40,778 bases of DNA from Rhodanobacter sp. Lineage in GTDB: Bacteria > Pseudomonadota > Gammaproteobacteria > Xanthomonadales > Rhodanobacteraceae. The stretch's first letter is position 1. Each line of letters starts with the position of its first letter. Positions 16,238 to 23,699 of this stretch are shown here, piece after piece. A program made the translations under genes and the position numbers. Under the pieces are notes generated by a model that made no database searches, was not told the origin of the DNA, and saw only the letters and a list, made by a program, of their open reading frames with translations. The DNA is taken from positions 1 through 40,778 of the forward strand of contig JAISPQ010000201.1 of the NCBI GenBank assembly GCA_031274955.1. The letters are read 5' to 3'.

Positions 16238-17026
16238 ATGAAAACCACACTACTGACTAACATGCTCGCAACATTGCTGTTCGTTACCGCCAGTGCAACA
16301 GCAATCGCAGAGGAGACCCCTGCCGATGCCAATGTCCTGCCCGAACACCGCGCGAGTATCAAGGCCAAACCCGCCAAACGCGGGTGGGACTACGATATGC
16401 GCCGCATCACACCGATCCACGGCGACGCGGCGGCCGGTGAAGCCAAGACGACGATCTGCGTGGCCTGCCATGGACCGAAGGGTAATTCGACGGTAGGGCT
16501 GTTCCCGCAACTAGCGGGGCAGCGCGCCGAGTATCTCTACGGCCGTCTGCTGGACTTCCAGGACTCCGACGAGGCGCTCCCCTACTACCAGGCGGTGTTA
16601 CCGATGCCGCAACAGGCGCGCGAGATGAGCGACACCGATCTGCGTAATATCGCCGCCTACTTTGCCGCGCAGGTTCCGGCGCCGACGCTGCCGCCCACTT
16701 CGACAGCGAACATCAAACAGGGCGAGCATCTGTATCTTCACGGCGATCCCACGCGGGGTATACCGCCCTGCCAAGGTTGTCACGGCACTTATGCCGAGGG
16801 TGGGCCGACGGGTGGCGGCAGTCAGTATCTGGCGTATCCGGCGCTGCATGGTCAGCACGCGGTTTTCATCGCCGACCGCCTGCTCCACTATCGTGAGATG
16901 GGCGGCTGGCCGCGTTTTTCGAGCGATGATGCGATCATGCATGGGGTAGCGGTGACGTTGAGCGACGAGGATATGAAAGCGATCGCCAACTACCTTGCCT
17001 CGCTGGAACCCAATTCCAGTCGCTGA
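16238..17026 (+). CDS. Diheme cytochrome c (c4-like), periplasmic (copy 2)
   Basis: 262 aa. The signal peptide MKTTLLTNMLATLLFVTASATAIA precedes two haem sites, CVACHG and CQGCHG. Domain blocks FPQLAGQRAEYLYGRLLDFQ, MPQQAREMSDTDLR and YPALHGQHAVF are shared with copy 1. The linker before the first haem is somewhat longer (ADANVLPEHRASIKAKPAKRGW). It is the third gene of the second operon and probably the periplasmic carrier serving that conduit. The two diheme proteins are similar enough that each could serve either conduit; this is inference. Confidence 0.9.
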   Translation: MKTTLLTNMLATLLFVTASATAIAEETPADANVLPEHRASIKAKPAKRGWDYDMRRITPIHGDAAAGEAKTTICVACHGPKGNSTVGLFPQLAGQRAEYLYGRLLDFQDSDEALPYYQAVLPMPQQAREMSDTDLRNIAAYFAAQVPAPTLPPTSTANIKQGEHLYLHGDPTRGIPPCQGCHGTYAEGGPTGGGSQYLAYPALHGQHAVFIADRLLHYREMGGWPRFSSDDAIMHGVAVTLSDEDMKAIANYLASLEPNSSR

Positions 17027-17043
17027 GTTGATGGGTGAAATTG

Positions 17044-17077
17044 CCCGCCTCAATGGACCGAGGCGGGAACTTTTCTT
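17044..17077 (+). terminator. Terminator of the second cytochrome unit
   Basis: CCCGCCTC (17044-17051) pairs with GAGGCGGG (17060-17067), followed by AACTTTTCTT. The core matches the hairpin after unit 1, so the duplicated segment included the terminator. Confidence 0.75.
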
Positions 17078-17117
17078 CCGGGTAAGAGCTGGCCACAGGC
17101 CAGTGGTTATAAACGAG

Positions 17118-17135
17118 GGGGCGCTTGCGCGCCCC
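17118..17135. terminator. Second hairpin downstream of the cytochrome unit
   Basis: GGGGCGC pairs with GCGCCCC around TTGC, followed by TTTGT. It could be a backup terminator in the 700-bp gap before the porin. Confidence 0.55.
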
Positions 17136-17140
17136 TTTGT

Positions 17141-17330
17141 CATTTCCGCGAACCTATGCGGGAATAACTGTCATGCATGCTGGCGAGTACCCGAGATGAT
17201 GAAAGAGCGTTCGAAAGCTCTTGCGAAAACACCTCCTACCTCGTCGTTCCCGCATGCTTTGGGCGGGAACCCAGTGCCTTTTGCTTTTCCATACCTCCAG
17301 GACAAGAGCTAAAGACGCTGGATGACGCGC
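17141..17330 (+). repeat. Composite intergenic repeat, copy A
   Basis: The modules in order are: a small palindrome (TTCCGCG..GCGGGAA), AACTGTCATG, GATGATGAAAGAGCG, a ..CACCTCCTACCTCGTCG segment, a palindrome TTCCCGC..GCGGGAA, and an AACCCAGTGCCTTTTGC..CCAGG..GACGCTGGA tail. The same modules occur reversed at 20545-20735 and, partly, in direct orientation at 19154-19268. Nothing here looks coding. Confidence 0.75.
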
Positions 17331-17349
17331 GGCGACCCCGCCGCTTGCT

Positions 17350-17405
17350 CCCCGATCAAGAAGCGTTTCGGGGACAGAGCCTGCCCCCGAAACTTCTGAT
17401 CGGGG
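17350..17405. repeat. 56-bp imperfect palindrome
   Basis: CCCCGATCA at the left (17350-17358) mirrors TGATCGGGG at the right (17397-17405). The inner arms GTTTCGGGGACAG and CTGCCCCCGAAAC also pair. The right half recurs at 23393-23427. It may be a miniature non-coding element. A further CCCGCCTTCGCGGG palindrome lies at 17452-17475. The rest of 17406-17640 shows nothing identifiable. Confidence 0.65.
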
Positions 17406-17644
17406 CTCTTCGGGCCGGCTTCGCCGTTCGCTTGAGCATTCATGCCTTCGCAGTCCCGCCTTCGCGGGAATGACGAAGTATGGGGCGCTTTCGCGGGTTC
17501 TCCCCCTACGCCCTACTTCTTTCTCGCTAATACCTCCCCCCAGCCCTGTCCGCATGTCTTGGTCATCGCCCGGTAACGCAAGGGCGAATCCGGTGCCCTT
17601 TGGCGGGCGCGCGTTGACCAGACAACTGGAACTTAAAGGCATTT

Positions 17645-17717
17645 TTGTGCATGATTGGTAAACTATCGTCTGAACAACTTCGCCCCGCGAGGGGCTTTGC
17701 AAAGAGAAGTAAGGAGT
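17645..17717 (+). promoter_or_regulatory. Conserved 5' leader, porin gene
   Basis: TGTGCATGAT (17646-17655), then AACTTCG followed by a CCCC-GCGA-GGGG stem-loop (17676-17695), then AAGGAGT ahead of the GTG start. The same three elements, with the same 20-nt gap between the first two, precede the gene at 19509. This is probably a shared promoter or untranslated leader. Confidence 0.5.
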
Positions 17718-17722
17718 CAAAC

Positions 17723-19084
17723 GTGAAAAAGAAGTTACTGTCCGCTACATTCCCGATAGCCCTACTTGCCGCTACCGCGGCCGGCTTCGCCGGTTCCGCC
17801 CAAGCGGCCGACGACACCTCGTTGACCTGGAACGGTATTACGCTCTACGGCGTGATCGACATGGGCATCCTGTACATGAATCATGGCCTGCCGATGACCG
17901 GAGACATCCCTGGCGGGATGACGACGATCGCCAAAGCCAGCAACAAATCCGCCACCGTCATCTCGCCCAATGGACTGAGCCAGTCGACGATCGGCCTGAA
18001 GGGCAATATTCCACTGAACGATCAATTCTCGGCCATCTTCGATCTGCAGTTGGGATTCAACCCGCAGTCCGGCAAGTTGACCAATGGCCCAGGCTCCCTG
18101 GTGCAAAACAATGGCGTGCCGCTGGAGCAGCAGAAGGCCGCCGCCGACTCCGCCCGTGCCGGCCAGCTCTTCAATGGGCAGGCGTTTGCGGGGATCAACA
18201 GCAAGGACCTCGGCACACTGATGATCGGCCGCCTGAATACGTTCACGATGGACAACGTGGCCAAGTACGATCCGATGAATGGTTCCTATGCGTTCTCGGT
18301 GATCGGCATACAGGGTGCCACCGCTGGTGGCGGCAACACAGAGAATACGCGCCTGGACAACTCGGTGAAGTATCTCTACAAGTTCAGCCCGCAACAGGAT
18401 CTGAGCATACATGTCGGCGCCATGTATCAGTTCGGCAAGGTTGACAGCAACCCGGGCGAAGCCTTTCAGGCCAATGCCGGCGTCGACTATGCGGGCTTCT
18501 CGTTCGATGCGTTGGTCGGCAAGAAGAAAAACGCCGTCGCTGCCGCCCCCTTGTCGGTCGCGCAGTTCCAGAGCGGACTGTATCCGTCCGATTCACTGGC
18601 GGCCACCCTTTCGGATAACAGTGTGTGGGGAATCGGCGCCAGCTACCGTGCAGGCCCGGTCAAGGTGAGCGGCGGTTACGAACACATCAAGTATCAGAAT
18701 CCGACGTCGCCGATCCGGACGCCCTTCACCGGCGTGGGCGGTTATTATTTCAGCATCGTCAATAGTAACGCCTATGCGAACGCAAAGAAGTTCGACGTGA
18801 CGTGGCTTGGCGTGCAGTACTTCATCACCCCCAAGTTCGATGTAACCGGCGCATGGTATCAGTACCATCAGAATGCGTATGGGGCCGTGAAGTGCTCGAA
18901 CAACTCCGCGCCCACGTGCAGCGGCAATTTGCAAGCGTTCTCAGTGCGCCTGGACTATCGCTTCAACGCTCGTTTTGATGTGTACACGGGCGCGGAGTGG
19001 TCCAAGGTACAAGACGGCCTGGCCAGCGGTTATCTGAGCACCTCGTTGGTCGCTCCGATGGTGGGCTTCCGCTTCAAGTTCTAA
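17723..19084 (+). CDS. Classical Gram-negative porin
   Basis: 453 aa. The GTG start at 17723 is chosen because AAGGAGT lies 5 nt upstream and MKKKLLSATFPIALLAATAAGFAGSAQA follows directly as signal peptide. The mature protein begins ADDTSLTWNGITLYGVIDMGILY, the first strand of the general diffusion porin family (Porin_4 type), and ends VGFRFKF with the terminal Phe recognised by the BAM machinery. A cysteine pair (VKCSNNSAPTCSG) sits in a late predicted loop. Such porins form trimeric channels for small solutes. It lies between the cytochrome units and a second outer-membrane protein whose leader resembles its own. The two are separate transcription units, so a link to electron transfer is possible but unproven. 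Confidence 0.9.
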   Translation: MKKKLLSATFPIALLAATAAGFAGSAQAADDTSLTWNGITLYGVIDMGILYMNHGLPMTGDIPGGMTTIAKASNKSATVISPNGLSQSTIGLKGNIPLNDQFSAIFDLQLGFNPQSGKLTNGPGSLVQNNGVPLEQQKAAADSARAGQLFNGQAFAGINSKDLGTLMIGRLNTFTMDNVAKYDPMNGSYAFSVIGIQGATAGGGNTENTRLDNSVKYLYKFSPQQDLSIHVGAMYQFGKVDSNPGEAFQANAGVDYAGFSFDALVGKKKNAVAAAPLSVAQFQSGLYPSDSLAATLSDNSVWGIGASYRAGPVKVSGGYEHIKYQNPTSPIRTPFTGVGGYYFSIVNSNAYANAKKFDVTWLGVQYFITPKFDVTGAWYQYHQNAYGAVKCSNNSAPTCSGNLQAFSVRLDYRFNARFDVYTGAEWSKVQDGLASGYLSTSLVAPMVGFRFKF

Positions 19085-19120
19085 AGAATCTGTTGAGGAA
19101 CACTCCTCATAGTTGGAGTC

Positions 19121-19144
19121 GCCTGCGGCGCGAGCGCCGCAGGC
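19121..19144 (+). terminator. Hairpin after the porin gene
   Basis: GCCTGCGGCG pairs perfectly with CGCCGCAGGC around CGAG, followed by only TCTTGG. It is strong in stem but poor in T tract. Confidence 0.6.
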
Positions 19145-19153
19145 TCTTGGAGC

Positions 19154-19268
19154 CTGTCTAACTGTCATGGTGATTTGCGCCACCCCAGAGGATGAAAGAG
19201 CGCTTGTCACTTCCGCGCAAGCGCCTCCTATTTCGTCATGCCCGCCGTTCCCGCGCAGGCGGGCGAGG
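19154..19268 (+). repeat. Composite intergenic repeat, copy C
   Basis: CTAACTGTCATGGTGATTTG, CGCCACCCC and GGATGAAAGAGCG are followed by the CTTCCGCGCAAGCGCCTCCT segment and a CCCGCCGTTCCCGCGCAGGCGGG palindrome. The order is as in copy A (17141) and reversed relative to copy B (20545). The AACCCAGTGCC tail is missing. Confidence 0.7.
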
Positions 19269-19369
19269 GAGGGAAAGCGATCAGGCGAGTGCACAGCCAT
19301 GAACAGCTATCCATGGATCGCTCGCGCAGCAACCCGCTGGAGACCGTGAGCAGGCTCGGATACTCCTGA

Positions 19370-19508
19370 GTGTTACAAATTTGACACAGATCAGGCGGCT
19401 ATAGCCAAACGATGCACAGATGGGCATGCTTGTGCATGATGTATATGTTGTTATCCGGTTAACTTCGCTCCGAGAGGGGCTCTACAACGAGTAAAAAAGG
19501 AGTTAAAC
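19370..19508 (+). promoter_or_regulatory. Dyad and conserved leader of the SphA-like gene
   Basis: GTGTTACAAATTTGACAC (19370-19387) is an imperfect dyad similar to those ahead of both cytochrome units. TGTGCATGAT (19431-19440) and AACTTCGCTCCGAGAGGGGC (19461-19480) reproduce the porin leader with identical spacing, and AAGGAGTTAAAC leads into ATG 19509. Operator and promoter roles are inferred. Confidence 0.5.
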
Positions 19509-20453
19509 ATGAAGAAGAAGGTGCTGTGCGCTACGCTGACGATGGTGTGCATGTCATGGGCCTGTCAATCCATGGCCGAAGAATTGTGGGATCCGCAACC
19601 GCGTGGTATCAACATCGGTCTGCCCGCAGGGGCGTTGCCTCCACCGGGCGTGTATGGAGTTCTCGACAACTACTGGGCCAGCTTCGATGCGTACGACCAT
19701 ACTGGAAAGGTCGTCCCCGGTACGGGTTTGCAGGCGCTGGTCGAAGTACCGATCCTGCTCTGGGTTCCGGGTGTCCAGGTACTGGGCGGCGACTATGCGT
19801 TGGGTATCGCGCAACCGTTCGACTACACCAGTTCGGGAGGCATATCCGGTCATTCCGGATCGGGCAACTGGGGCTTGTACAACACGCTCCTGATTCCGGC
19901 TCAGGTCGCGTGGAAGATGCCCAATGATGTGTTCGTGAAAGCCGGCCTGATCGTCGGTCTGGATACCGCCTCGACGACGATGCCCGATCTGCTCTCGGGC
20001 AGACTGACCAATGGCGGACTTCCCTCCGGCAATGGCTATTACTCCGTACAACCGACGCTGGGCATCAGTTGGCTGCACGACGGATGGAATCTCAGTGCCG
20101 ACCTGAACTACTGCATTCCGGTCTCCAAGAGCACGGGGCACTGGATGAGCGGCTCCGTGCCGGTCAATTATTCCTACAAGAGCGCGCCGGAGTTCATGGC
20201 CGACTACACGGTAGCCAAGACCGTCGGCAAATGGACCTTCGGCCTGGGCGTTCACCACCAGGAACAATTCACGTCGGACAAGCTCAATGGTGTAACCGTG
20301 CCCCATAGCCGGGCCGTCAACATTGGCCTGGGTCCGCTGGTCGAATACCAGTTTGCCGGTCTGTCGATCCTTGCGGAGTACAACCGCGACGTTCACGTGA
20401 AGAACGACGTCGGTGGCAACTTCTTCAACTTCCGACTGGTGGTGCCGCTGTAA
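19509..20453 (+). CDS. MetA/SphA-like outer-membrane transporter protein
   Basis: 314 aa. ATG 19509 follows AAGGAGTTAAAC. A signal peptide (MKKKVLCATLTMVCMSWACQSMA) is followed by a predicted beta-barrel: PRGINIGLPAGALPPPGVYGVLDNYW, repeated amphipathic strands, and VQPTLGISWLHDGWNLSADLNYCIP. It ends NFFNFRLVVPL. This is the pattern of the phenol-degradation MetA / SphA-like outer-membrane family, thought to take up hydrophobic compounds. The substrate is unknown. Its leader matches that of the porin at 17723, and it has an upstream dyad resembling those of the cytochrome units, so the genes may be controlled together. Confidence 0.8.
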   Translation: MKKKVLCATLTMVCMSWACQSMAEELWDPQPRGINIGLPAGALPPPGVYGVLDNYWASFDAYDHTGKVVPGTGLQALVEVPILLWVPGVQVLGGDYALGIAQPFDYTSSGGISGHSGSGNWGLYNTLLIPAQVAWKMPNDVFVKAGLIVGLDTASTTMPDLLSGRLTNGGLPSGNGYYSVQPTLGISWLHDGWNLSADLNYCIPVSKSTGHWMSGSVPVNYSYKSAPEFMADYTVAKTVGKWTFGLGVHHQEQFTSDKLNGVTVPHSRAVNIGLGPLVEYQFAGLSILAEYNRDVHVKNDVGGNFFNFRLVVPL

Positions 20454-20544
20454 TTACGGATGTGCGTTTTCACGCTGTGTCTTTCGGTGCGGCAGATGTT
20501 CGCGTGAAAGTACAACCCGAATCGTCATCTGCGTGAAGGCATCA

Positions 20545-20735
20545 CCTGCCTCGTCATTCCCGCGAAGGCGGGAGTCCAGCGTCTTTGCTCTTGCCCTCCA
20601 GGTATGGAAAAGCAAAAAGCAAAGGCACTGGGTTCCCGCCAAGAGCACGCGGGAACGACGAAGCAGGAGGCGCTTGTGCGGAAGTGACAAGCGTTCTTTC
20701 ATCATCTGGGGTGGCGCAAACCACCATGACGGTTA
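20545..20735 (-). repeat. Composite intergenic repeat, copy B (inverted)
   Basis: Read on the minus strand this matches 17141-17330: GTCATGGTGG..CACCCCAGATGATGAAAGAACG, CACAAGCGCCTCCTGCTTCG, TTCCCGCG..GGCGGGAACCC and a tail ..GCAAAGACGCTGG. An additional CATTCCCGCGAAGGCGGGA palindrome sits at 20553-20577. With copy A it forms an inverted pair around the porin and SphA-like genes. Confidence 0.75.
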
Positions 20736-21578
20736 GACCGGCTCTAAGAACCGATCGATCGCCGCGAGAGCCTGTGGCTCGGTCAGCGTGGGTGCATGCC
20801 CGCGGTTGGCAACCGTGAGCGAGTGCATACCCGGAGCGTGTTGTTTCATTTGCGCAAACACGGACTCCGAGAGCAGATCCGACAGCGCTCCACGAATCGC
20901 GAGTATCGGCTTGCGTGCGGCCAGATCGAAGAGTGGCCACAGGTTAGGAGTGGCCGTGCCGGAAGATAGACCGGTCGCAATCGCCGGGTCGTAATCGAGT
21001 ACCGGAACCGGACCGTCCTGGATGTATAGATTGCATGCCATGGCCATCCAATCCGAATCGGTGAAGTCGGGAAACGCAACGCCGTGGACGGCCGCCGTTT
21101 GCCGCGCGGCATCCTTCCAGTGAGTGACAGGTGAGGATTTGCCGACATACCCCGCAATACGGGCGATGCCGCGCGGATCGATTTCCGGCCCCACATCATT
21201 GATGACCGTGCGACCGATGCGTGCTGGCGCCTGCGCCATCATCAGCATGGCCATCAAGCCGCCCAGTGACGTGCCGATCAGATGTACGCACGGCAGCGCC
21301 AACAGATCGCACAGCGACCACATGTCGGCGACATACGTGTCCGGTCTATACCGCGTGGGATCGGGGTCTGGCGCGGAACGGCCGCGGCCGCGCTGGTCCG
21401 GGCAGATCACTCGAAAGTGTATTCGCAGATGATCGGCGAGTTCGGCGAAGTCTTTGCTGTTGCGGGTGAGTCCCGGCAGGCAAAGGATCGCCTGCGCATT
21501 CTCACCGGGCCCTGGGTAATCGCGCGCATAAAGACGCAGGCCATCCGTCGAAGGGTAGTAAACCTCTGCGTAGTTCAC
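20733..21578 (-). CDS. Alpha/beta-fold hydrolase
   Basis: 281 aa. The GTG start at 21578 has AAGGAG 5 nt upstream. Hallmarks are the oxyanion region CLPGLTRNSKDF, PDQRGRGRS, the nucleophile elbow GTSLGG (Ser104), a likely acid at Asp234 (RGALSD) and His261 in RGHAPTL. This is the common lyophilised-esterase/lactonase-like fold, and the substrate cannot be named from sequence. The gene is monocistronic. Its stop codon lies in the edge of intergenic repeat copy B, and a tRNA gene lies upstream on the same strand. Confidence 0.87.
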   Translation of the reverse strand: MNYAEVYYPSTDGLRLYARDYPGPGENAQAILCLPGLTRNSKDFAELADHLRIHFRVICPDQRGRGRSAPDPDPTRYRPDTYVADMWSLCDLLALPCVHLIGTSLGGLMAMLMMAQAPARIGRTVINDVGPEIDPRGIARIAGYVGKSSPVTHWKDAARQTAAVHGVAFPDFTDSDWMAMACNLYIQDGPVPVLDYDPAIATGLSSGTATPNLWPLFDLAARKPILAIRGALSDLLSESVFAQMKQHAPGMHSLTVANRGHAPTLTEPQALAAIDRFLEPV

Positions 21579-21684
21579 GAGAGCTCCTTAAGTTGAGCGT
21601 TCACGTTGAACAACAACGGCGCGGCTCGCAAGAAGAAACGACGCTGGGCACGACCGGTTTGGCGTTTGTGATTTGCGGACTAAG

Positions 21685-21761
21685 TGGCGCGCTCGGCGGG
21701 ATTCGAACCCACGACCCCAGCCTTCGGAGGGCTGTACTCTATCCAGCTGAGCTACGAGCGC
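21685..21761 (-). tRNA. tRNA-Arg (anticodon CCG)
   Basis: 77 nt with an encoded CCA end. The acceptor stem is GCGCTCG/CGAGCGC with discriminator G, and the D-arm is AGCTCAGCTGGATAGAGT. The anticodon stem CAGCC/GGCTG encloses loop CTCCGAA, giving anticodon CCG (codon CGG). The T-arm is GTGGGTTCGAATCCCGC. No sign of an integrase or attachment site nearby. Confidence 0.97.
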
Positions 21762-21825
21762 GTGGCCGCGATTCTCGCATGGAAAGGGGGCCGGATGCGC
21801 AACCAGAGGCGGTGTTTGTTCGCGA

Positions 21826-23262
21826 TCAATCGGCCTTGGCGAGCTTGCTGTGGCGGATGCCGTAGCCGAAATACACGACCAGACCCAAGCCGATCCAGGC
21901 TACGAACACCATCCAGGTGATCGCGGCGAGTTTCGACAGCAGCCAGAGCGAAAACGCGATACCGACCAGCGGCACCAGCGGCACGAACGGCGTACGAAAT
22001 GTGCGCGGCAGATCCGGTTTGCGTGCGCGCAGCAGCAGCACCGAGCCGCAGATCACGATGAACGCCGACAGCACGCCGATGTTGACCAGGTTGGCCACTT
22101 CGTCGAGCGGAAAGAATCCGGCGACCAGCGCGGTGAACACGCCGAGCACGAGGGTCGGCCGATGCGGTGTGCCGTGGCGCGGATGTGCCTTGGCGAACCA
22201 GCCCGGTAGCAGGCCGTCGCGCGACAGCGCAAACCAGATGCGTGCGGCGCCGAGCATGAAGGCGAACAGTACGCTGAGGAGGCCGAACACCGCGGACACC
22301 GAGATCGTCACCGCGACCCACTGCAGGCCCAGCCCTTTGAATGCATCGGCGACCGGCGCCTCGGTATTGAGCGTGGAATAGTGCGCGATGCCGGTGAGGA
22401 TCAGCGACACCGCCAGATACATCGCCATCGAAATGCCCAGCGACAGCAGTACCGCGCGTGGCAGATCGCGTTGCGGATTCTTCGATTCCTCGGCGGCCGT
22501 GGTCAGCGTGTCGTAGCCGAATACGGCGAAGAACACTACGGCCGCGGCGGTCTGGATGCCTTGGAAGCCGAAGTGGCCCACGCCGTCCGGGCCGATCACG
22601 CGCTCGGGAATGAACGGGTGCCAGTGGGCGGGATTCACATAGAACACGCCGATGCCGATCACCAGCGCGACCGCGGCGACCTTGATCGACACCACCAACG
22701 TATTGAAACGCGCGCCCCATTCGGTGCGGAAGACCAAGAGCAGCGCGACCGCGAGTGTCACCAGCGCGGCGATCACGTTGAACACGCGGCCAGCGCCGGT
22801 GCCCAGCGCGCCCTGTGCCCATACCGGCAGCGTCACGCCGATGCTGGCGAGCGCGGACTGCATGTAGCCGGACCAGCCGATCGCGACGACGGCGACGATC
22901 AGCGCGTATTCGAGCAGCAGATCCCAGCCGATCAGCCAGGCCACGAGTTCGCCCAGTACCGCGTAGCCGTAGGTATAGGCGCTGCCGGTGACCGGGATCA
23001 GGCCGGCGAATTCCGCATAGCACAGCGCCGCCGCCGCGCTGGCGATGCCGGCGATGATGAAGGACAGCGCAACCGCCGGGCCGGCATTGATCGCGGCCTG
23101 TTGACCGGCCAATACGAACACGCCGACGCCAATGATGCCGCCGATACCGATCGCGGTGAGTTGCCACAGACCGAGCACGCGGCGGAAATCGCCGCGCTGG
23201 CCGGCCTCGGCCTGCAACTGCTCGACGGGTTTGTGGCGGGTCAGTTGCGCGAGAAGGTTCAT
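21826..23262 (-). CDS. APC-superfamily amino-acid permease (cationic amino-acid transporter type)
   Basis: 478 aa from ATG 23262; a GTG eight codons upstream is possible. About twelve or more hydrophobic segments are present. The N-terminal LTAIGIGGIIGVGVFVLAGQQAA is the conserved first helix of the amino acid-polyamine-organocation family. FAVFGYDTLTTAAEESKNPQRDLPRA, with the helix-6 region and conserved Glu pair, points to the CAT subfamily. It is an inner-membrane transporter, probably importing amino acids by proton symport. The substrate is not predictable. It stands alone downstream of an intergenic repeat region. Confidence 0.9.
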   Translation of the reverse strand: MNLLAQLTRHKPVEQLQAEAGQRGDFRRVLGLWQLTAIGIGGIIGVGVFVLAGQQAAINAGPAVALSFIIAGIASAAAALCYAEFAGLIPVTGSAYTYGYAVLGELVAWLIGWDLLLEYALIVAVVAIGWSGYMQSALASIGVTLPVWAQGALGTGAGRVFNVIAALVTLAVALLLVFRTEWGARFNTLVVSIKVAAVALVIGIGVFYVNPAHWHPFIPERVIGPDGVGHFGFQGIQTAAAVVFFAVFGYDTLTTAAEESKNPQRDLPRAVLLSLGISMAMYLAVSLILTGIAHYSTLNTEAPVADAFKGLGLQWVAVTISVSAVFGLLSVLFAFMLGAARIWFALSRDGLLPGWFAKAHPRHGTPHRPTLVLGVFTALVAGFFPLDEVANLVNIGVLSAFIVICGSVLLLRARKPDLPRTFRTPFVPLVPLVGIAFSLWLLSKLAAITWMVFVAWIGLGLVVYFGYGIRHSKLAKAD

Positions 23263-23389
23263 GCGGCGGATTCCGGATGAAAGCACGCATCATAGCGATT
23301 GAATCGCGCCGGTGTGGCGTCGCGGCTTACCGCCTTACCGCGGCAATCGCTACACTGGGCGATGTAGAAGCCAGTCTGTTTGCGTGAAA

Positions 23390-23590
23390 GAAGCAGAGCC
23401 TGTCCCCGAGACGCTTCTGATCGGGGGGTCGAGAGAGAGCGCAATCCACTCCCTCCGTCATTCTGCGCGGAGTCGCAGAACGCACAATCCAAACCCGTAT
23501 GGATTCTGCGACGGCGCTGCGCGCCGCGCAGAATGACAAATGGGGGGCGTTTCTTTCATCATCCGGGGTGGTACACACCCGCCATGATCG
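23390..23590. repeat. Mosaic of intergenic repeats upstream of ubiA
   Basis: GAGCCTGTCCCCGAGACGCT and the following TGATCGGGG (23393-23427) match the right half of the palindrome at 17350. Two ATTCTGCG..CGCAGAAT palindromes lie at 23457-23536. 23545-23590, read in reverse, repeats ATCATGGCGG..CACCCC..GATGATGAAAG from the composite repeats at 17.1, 19.2 and 20.7 kb. No coding potential stands out between the permease and ubiA. Confidence 0.7.
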
Positions 23591-23699
23591 TTAACTCCCG
23601 CCGGCTCACGCGGCTGTTCACTTCCCCGCTTGCGGGAGAAAGGCGCTTGGCTTTCCTCTCTCCCATGTATTGAGAGGGGCAGGGGGAGAAGGGAAAACC

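Noticed and set aside
17141..20735. CRISPR-like array
   Set aside because: The repeats are dispersed palindromes without regular spacing or unique spacers, and no cas gene is present.
21752..23293. 513-codon minus-strand frame overlapping the permease
   Set aside because: Arg-rich translation in a neighbouring phase of the permease gene. The permease frame has proper membrane helices and family motifs.
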